From NCBI GenBank assembly GCA_029983495.1, contig JASBZJ010000100.1:1-7090 (forward strand): DNA of 7,090 nt, in the 5' to 3' direction. Positions 5,396-7,090 of this stretch are shown piece by piece. The translations under genes were made by a program, and so were the position numbers. Position 1 is the stretch's first letter; the number at the start of each line of letters is the position of its first letter. The notes below the pieces were generated by a model. It did no database searches. It was not told where the DNA came from and was given only the letters and a program-made list of their open reading frames with translations. The stretch comes from Porphyromonas sp. Its GTDB lineage: Bacteria; Bacteroidota; Bacteroidia; Bacteroidales; Porphyromonadaceae.

Positions 5396-5437
5396 GGGGG
5401 AAACTACATTTTGTCAATAATAGCCATTAGCAGATCT

Positions 5438-6439
5438 ATGAAAAGAAACATTGCCATTGTAGCCGGTGGCTACTCAGGGGAATACGAAGTTTCGCTAAAA
5501 AGTGCGCAAACCGTTTTCGAAAATATAAATAGAGAGTATTTCAACCCCTATCTAATTGTGTGGAAAAAAATCCCCACAACCTCACTCCCACAAATAATGC
5601 TTTGCGAGGAAGGAACGGAATACCCCGTAGACTTTTCGACCTTTACCTGCCAATATAAAGGTATAACTCTAAAATTCGATTTCGTTTTTATTACCATTCA
5701 TGGTACTCCTGGCGAAGATGGCAAACTGCAAGGATACTTCGATTTACTGAACATTCCATACAGCACCGGCGGTGTTCTTTGCGAAAGCCTCACATTCGAT
5801 AAGGTTAGCTTTAAGCATTTTGTAAATGCTTTTGGTATTGAAACGCCCCAAGGCATTTGTGTTAACCGTACCAACTATACCGAGGTTGCTACTAACTGCC
5901 CCATACCATTACCCTTATTTGTTAAACCATGCGAAGGTGGAAGTAGTATAGCTACAACACGTGTTACCCAAGCAAATTGCATAAACGATGCCTTAGAAAA
6001 AGCTATTTGCGCCGATGTAAACGGACAAGCTATGGTGGAAACCCTTATTGAGGGAACCGAAGTTACTTGTGGGGTAATTGCATTAAAACACAAACGAGTG
6101 GTTTTACCCCTTACCGAGGTTGTTGTTCATGGAACGGACTTTTTCGATTTCGAGGCCAAGTACAGTGGTAGTAGCGATGAAATTACACCTGCGCGCATAC
6201 CCGAGCAATGGGCTGAACACATCCAGGAAATTACCGCTTCACTTGGTGAACACCTGCAGTTACGTGGGTTTTATAGAGCCGATTTTATTATTACCCCTGA
6301 AGGCAAACCCTACTTACTTGAAGTAAACACCGTACCAGGCCTTACAAACGAAAGTTTTATACCTAAACAATTACGTGCTACAGGCCTTTTGCTCAGTGAA
6401 ACACTTACTACAATTATTGAGGACGGATTAACCGAATAA
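5438..6439 (+). CDS. ddl: D-alanine-D-alanine ligase
   Basis: The 333-aa product joins two D-Ala with ATP to give the dipeptide that MurF adds to the peptidoglycan precursor in the cytoplasm. It has the ATP-grasp layout: N-terminal IAIVAGGYSGEYEVSLKSA (5-23) with the substrate-contacting Glu, HGTPGEDGKLQGYFD (about 89-103), the glycine-rich SS loop CEGGSSIATT, the omega-loop AKYSGSSDEITPARIP, and C-terminal FYRADFI plus LLEVNTVPGLTNES with metal- and phosphate-binding residues. The Lys-Tyr of the omega-loop is kept, favouring D-Ala over D-lactate as second substrate, so nothing suggests a vancomycin-resistance ligase. The start at 5438 (MKRNIAI) is chosen because family homology begins there; an in-frame ATG at 5357 adds 27 unrelated residues and would translate through the terminator-like hairpin. 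It is followed after 6 nt by the acyltransferase gene. Confidence 0.96.
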   Translation: MKRNIAIVAGGYSGEYEVSLKSAQTVFENINREYFNPYLIVWKKIPTTSLPQIMLCEEGTEYPVDFSTFTCQYKGITLKFDFVFITIHGTPGEDGKLQGYFDLLNIPYSTGGVLCESLTFDKVSFKHFVNAFGIETPQGICVNRTNYTEVATNCPIPLPLFVKPCEGGSSIATTRVTQANCINDALEKAICADVNGQAMVETLIEGTEVTCGVIALKHKRVVLPLTEVVVHGTDFFDFEAKYSGSSDEITPARIPEQWAEHIQEITASLGEHLQLRGFYRADFIITPEGKPYLLEVNTVPGLTNESFIPKQLRATGLLLSETLTTIIEDGLTE

Positions 6440-6445
6440 TGAATA

Positions 6446-7090
6446 ATGATAACAGCAATGCAACAACCAAACGTGCCTAATTGGGATGAAATAGCACCCA
6501 TATGGAATCGCATACGACCATTTTACGATGATGAAGTTAACACGGCCGTAGCTTCGCTGGTTAAAGACCCCGAATTTATGGCAACGCTGAAATTATTCCC
6601 CCCCGAAAAAGCTTCGTGTCTTTTAGAATCATTCGGAAAAATGCACTCCATTAAGGAAGTAAATAATGGTATTTATGCTCCAGCACTTACCGAACTTCTT
6701 AAGCAAACTACTTTTTCGTACGACTTAAGTGGCACAAGTAGTATTAAAAACTACCCTGCCGTAACCTTTATTTCGAACCATAGGGATATTATTCTTGATG
6801 TAGCTATACTTAACCTATTACTATTCCAGGCTGGCTTTACCATGGCTCGTATGGCTATTGGTGATAACCTTTTAGATAAGGAGTGGATTAAAACGCTGGT
6901 TAAACTTGCTGGTGCTGTAATGGTTGAACGCTCTCTTTCGCCCAAGGCCTTTATTGAAAGTAGTAAAGTGCTATCGCTTTTTATTAACCACAGTGTAGTA
7001 ACCGAAAAACAAAGCCTTTGGATTGCTCAACGCGAAGGCCGAGCTAAAGATAGCAACGACCGTACACAACCCGCTCTTCTAAAAATGCTT
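6446..7090 (+). CDS. PlsC-like glycerol acyltransferase, 3' truncated by window
   Basis: Open from ATG 6446 to the window edge (215 codons, no stop). A TGA immediately upstream in frame (6440-6442) fixes the start at 6446 or the second ATG at 6458. The visible part has an N-terminal helical segment with RIRPFYDDEV (22-31), then the acyltransferase core: FISNHRDIILD (108-118), IGDNLLDKEWI (138-148), and AQREGRAKDSNDRTQ (194-208), which resembles the glycerol-phosphate-binding EGxR motif. This matches a Bacteroidales family annotated as 1-acyl-glycerol-3-phosphate acyltransferase. The His-to-Asp spacing is H-x5-D (His112, Asp118) rather than the usual H-x4-D, with an extra Asp at 114. It follows ddl by 6 nt and is probably cotranscribed. 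The likely role is acyl transfer in phospholipid or envelope-lipid synthesis at the inner membrane; the acceptor is not certain. Confidence 0.85.
   Translation, partial: MITAMQQPNVPNWDEIAPIWNRIRPFYDDEVNTAVASLVKDPEFMATLKLFPPEKASCLLESFGKMHSIKEVNNGIYAPALTELLKQTTFSYDLSGTSSIKNYPAVTFISNHRDIILDVAILNLLLFQAGFTMARMAIGDNLLDKEWIKTLVKLAGAVMVERSLSPKAFIESSKVLSLFINHSVVTEKQSLWIAQREGRAKDSNDRTQPALLKML

Noticed and set aside
5357..5437. In-frame ATG at 5357 as ddl start, adding 27 residues
   Set aside because: The extra residues do not resemble Ddl, family homology begins at MKRNIAI (5438), and the extension covers a terminator-like hairpin.
6439..6480. Small ORF starting at ATG 6439, overlapping the ddl stop
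   Set aside because: It ends after 13 residues (MNNDNSNATTKRA) and overlaps the well-supported acyltransferase start.
1..7090. Phage, insertion sequence, CRISPR, toxin-antitoxin or defence genes
   Set aside because: No transposase, integrase, repeat-spacer pattern, terminal repeats or defence domains were seen; all genes fit common chromosomal families.

Overview
The window looks like chromosomal DNA of a member of the Bacteroidota, most likely the order Bacteroidales. Four things point there: the gene order PASTA protein, RluD-type pseudouridine synthase, ddl and an acyltransferase containing NHRDIILD; a DUF4252-type secreted protein beside an ECF sigma factor; promoter -7 boxes of the Bacteroidota form TAnnTTTG; and mostly weak or absent Shine-Dalgarno sequences. 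The species cannot be named. No mobile element, CRISPR array, tRNA or rRNA was seen.

Region by region: positions 1-335 are non-coding and rich in inverted repeats. Positions 336-1974 hold a plus-strand three-gene cassette: an ECF sigma factor, a small single-pass membrane protein overlapping it by 4 nt (probable sigma regulator), and an exported DUF4252-like protein. Positions 1975-2173 are a convergent spacer with three hairpins, the last a strong bidirectional terminator. Positions 2174-2941 encode a minus-strand NADP-type short-chain dehydrogenase. Positions 2942-3371 are a divergent promoter region with several -7 boxes and inverted repeats. Positions 3372-7090 hold a plus-strand series: membrane PASTA protein, RluD-like pseudouridine synthase, D-alanine-D-alanine ligase, and an acyltransferase cut by the window end.

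The 3' series links the cell envelope (PASTA peptidoglycan binding, D-Ala-D-Ala synthesis, phospholipid or other acyl transfer) with ribosome maturation (23S rRNA pseudouridylation). The 5' cassette has the layout of an envelope-signalling ECF sigma module.

The most notable observation is an in-frame TAG at 4225-4227 inside the rluD-like gene, exactly where the S4 domain normally has a Lys (R-I-D-[stop]-F-L). The gene reads cleanly as homologous protein on both sides, so this is a nonsense mutation, a base error, or a case of readthrough or reinitiation. I found no convincing new biological system; the remaining findings are regulatory-structure candidates and small oddities in known families.
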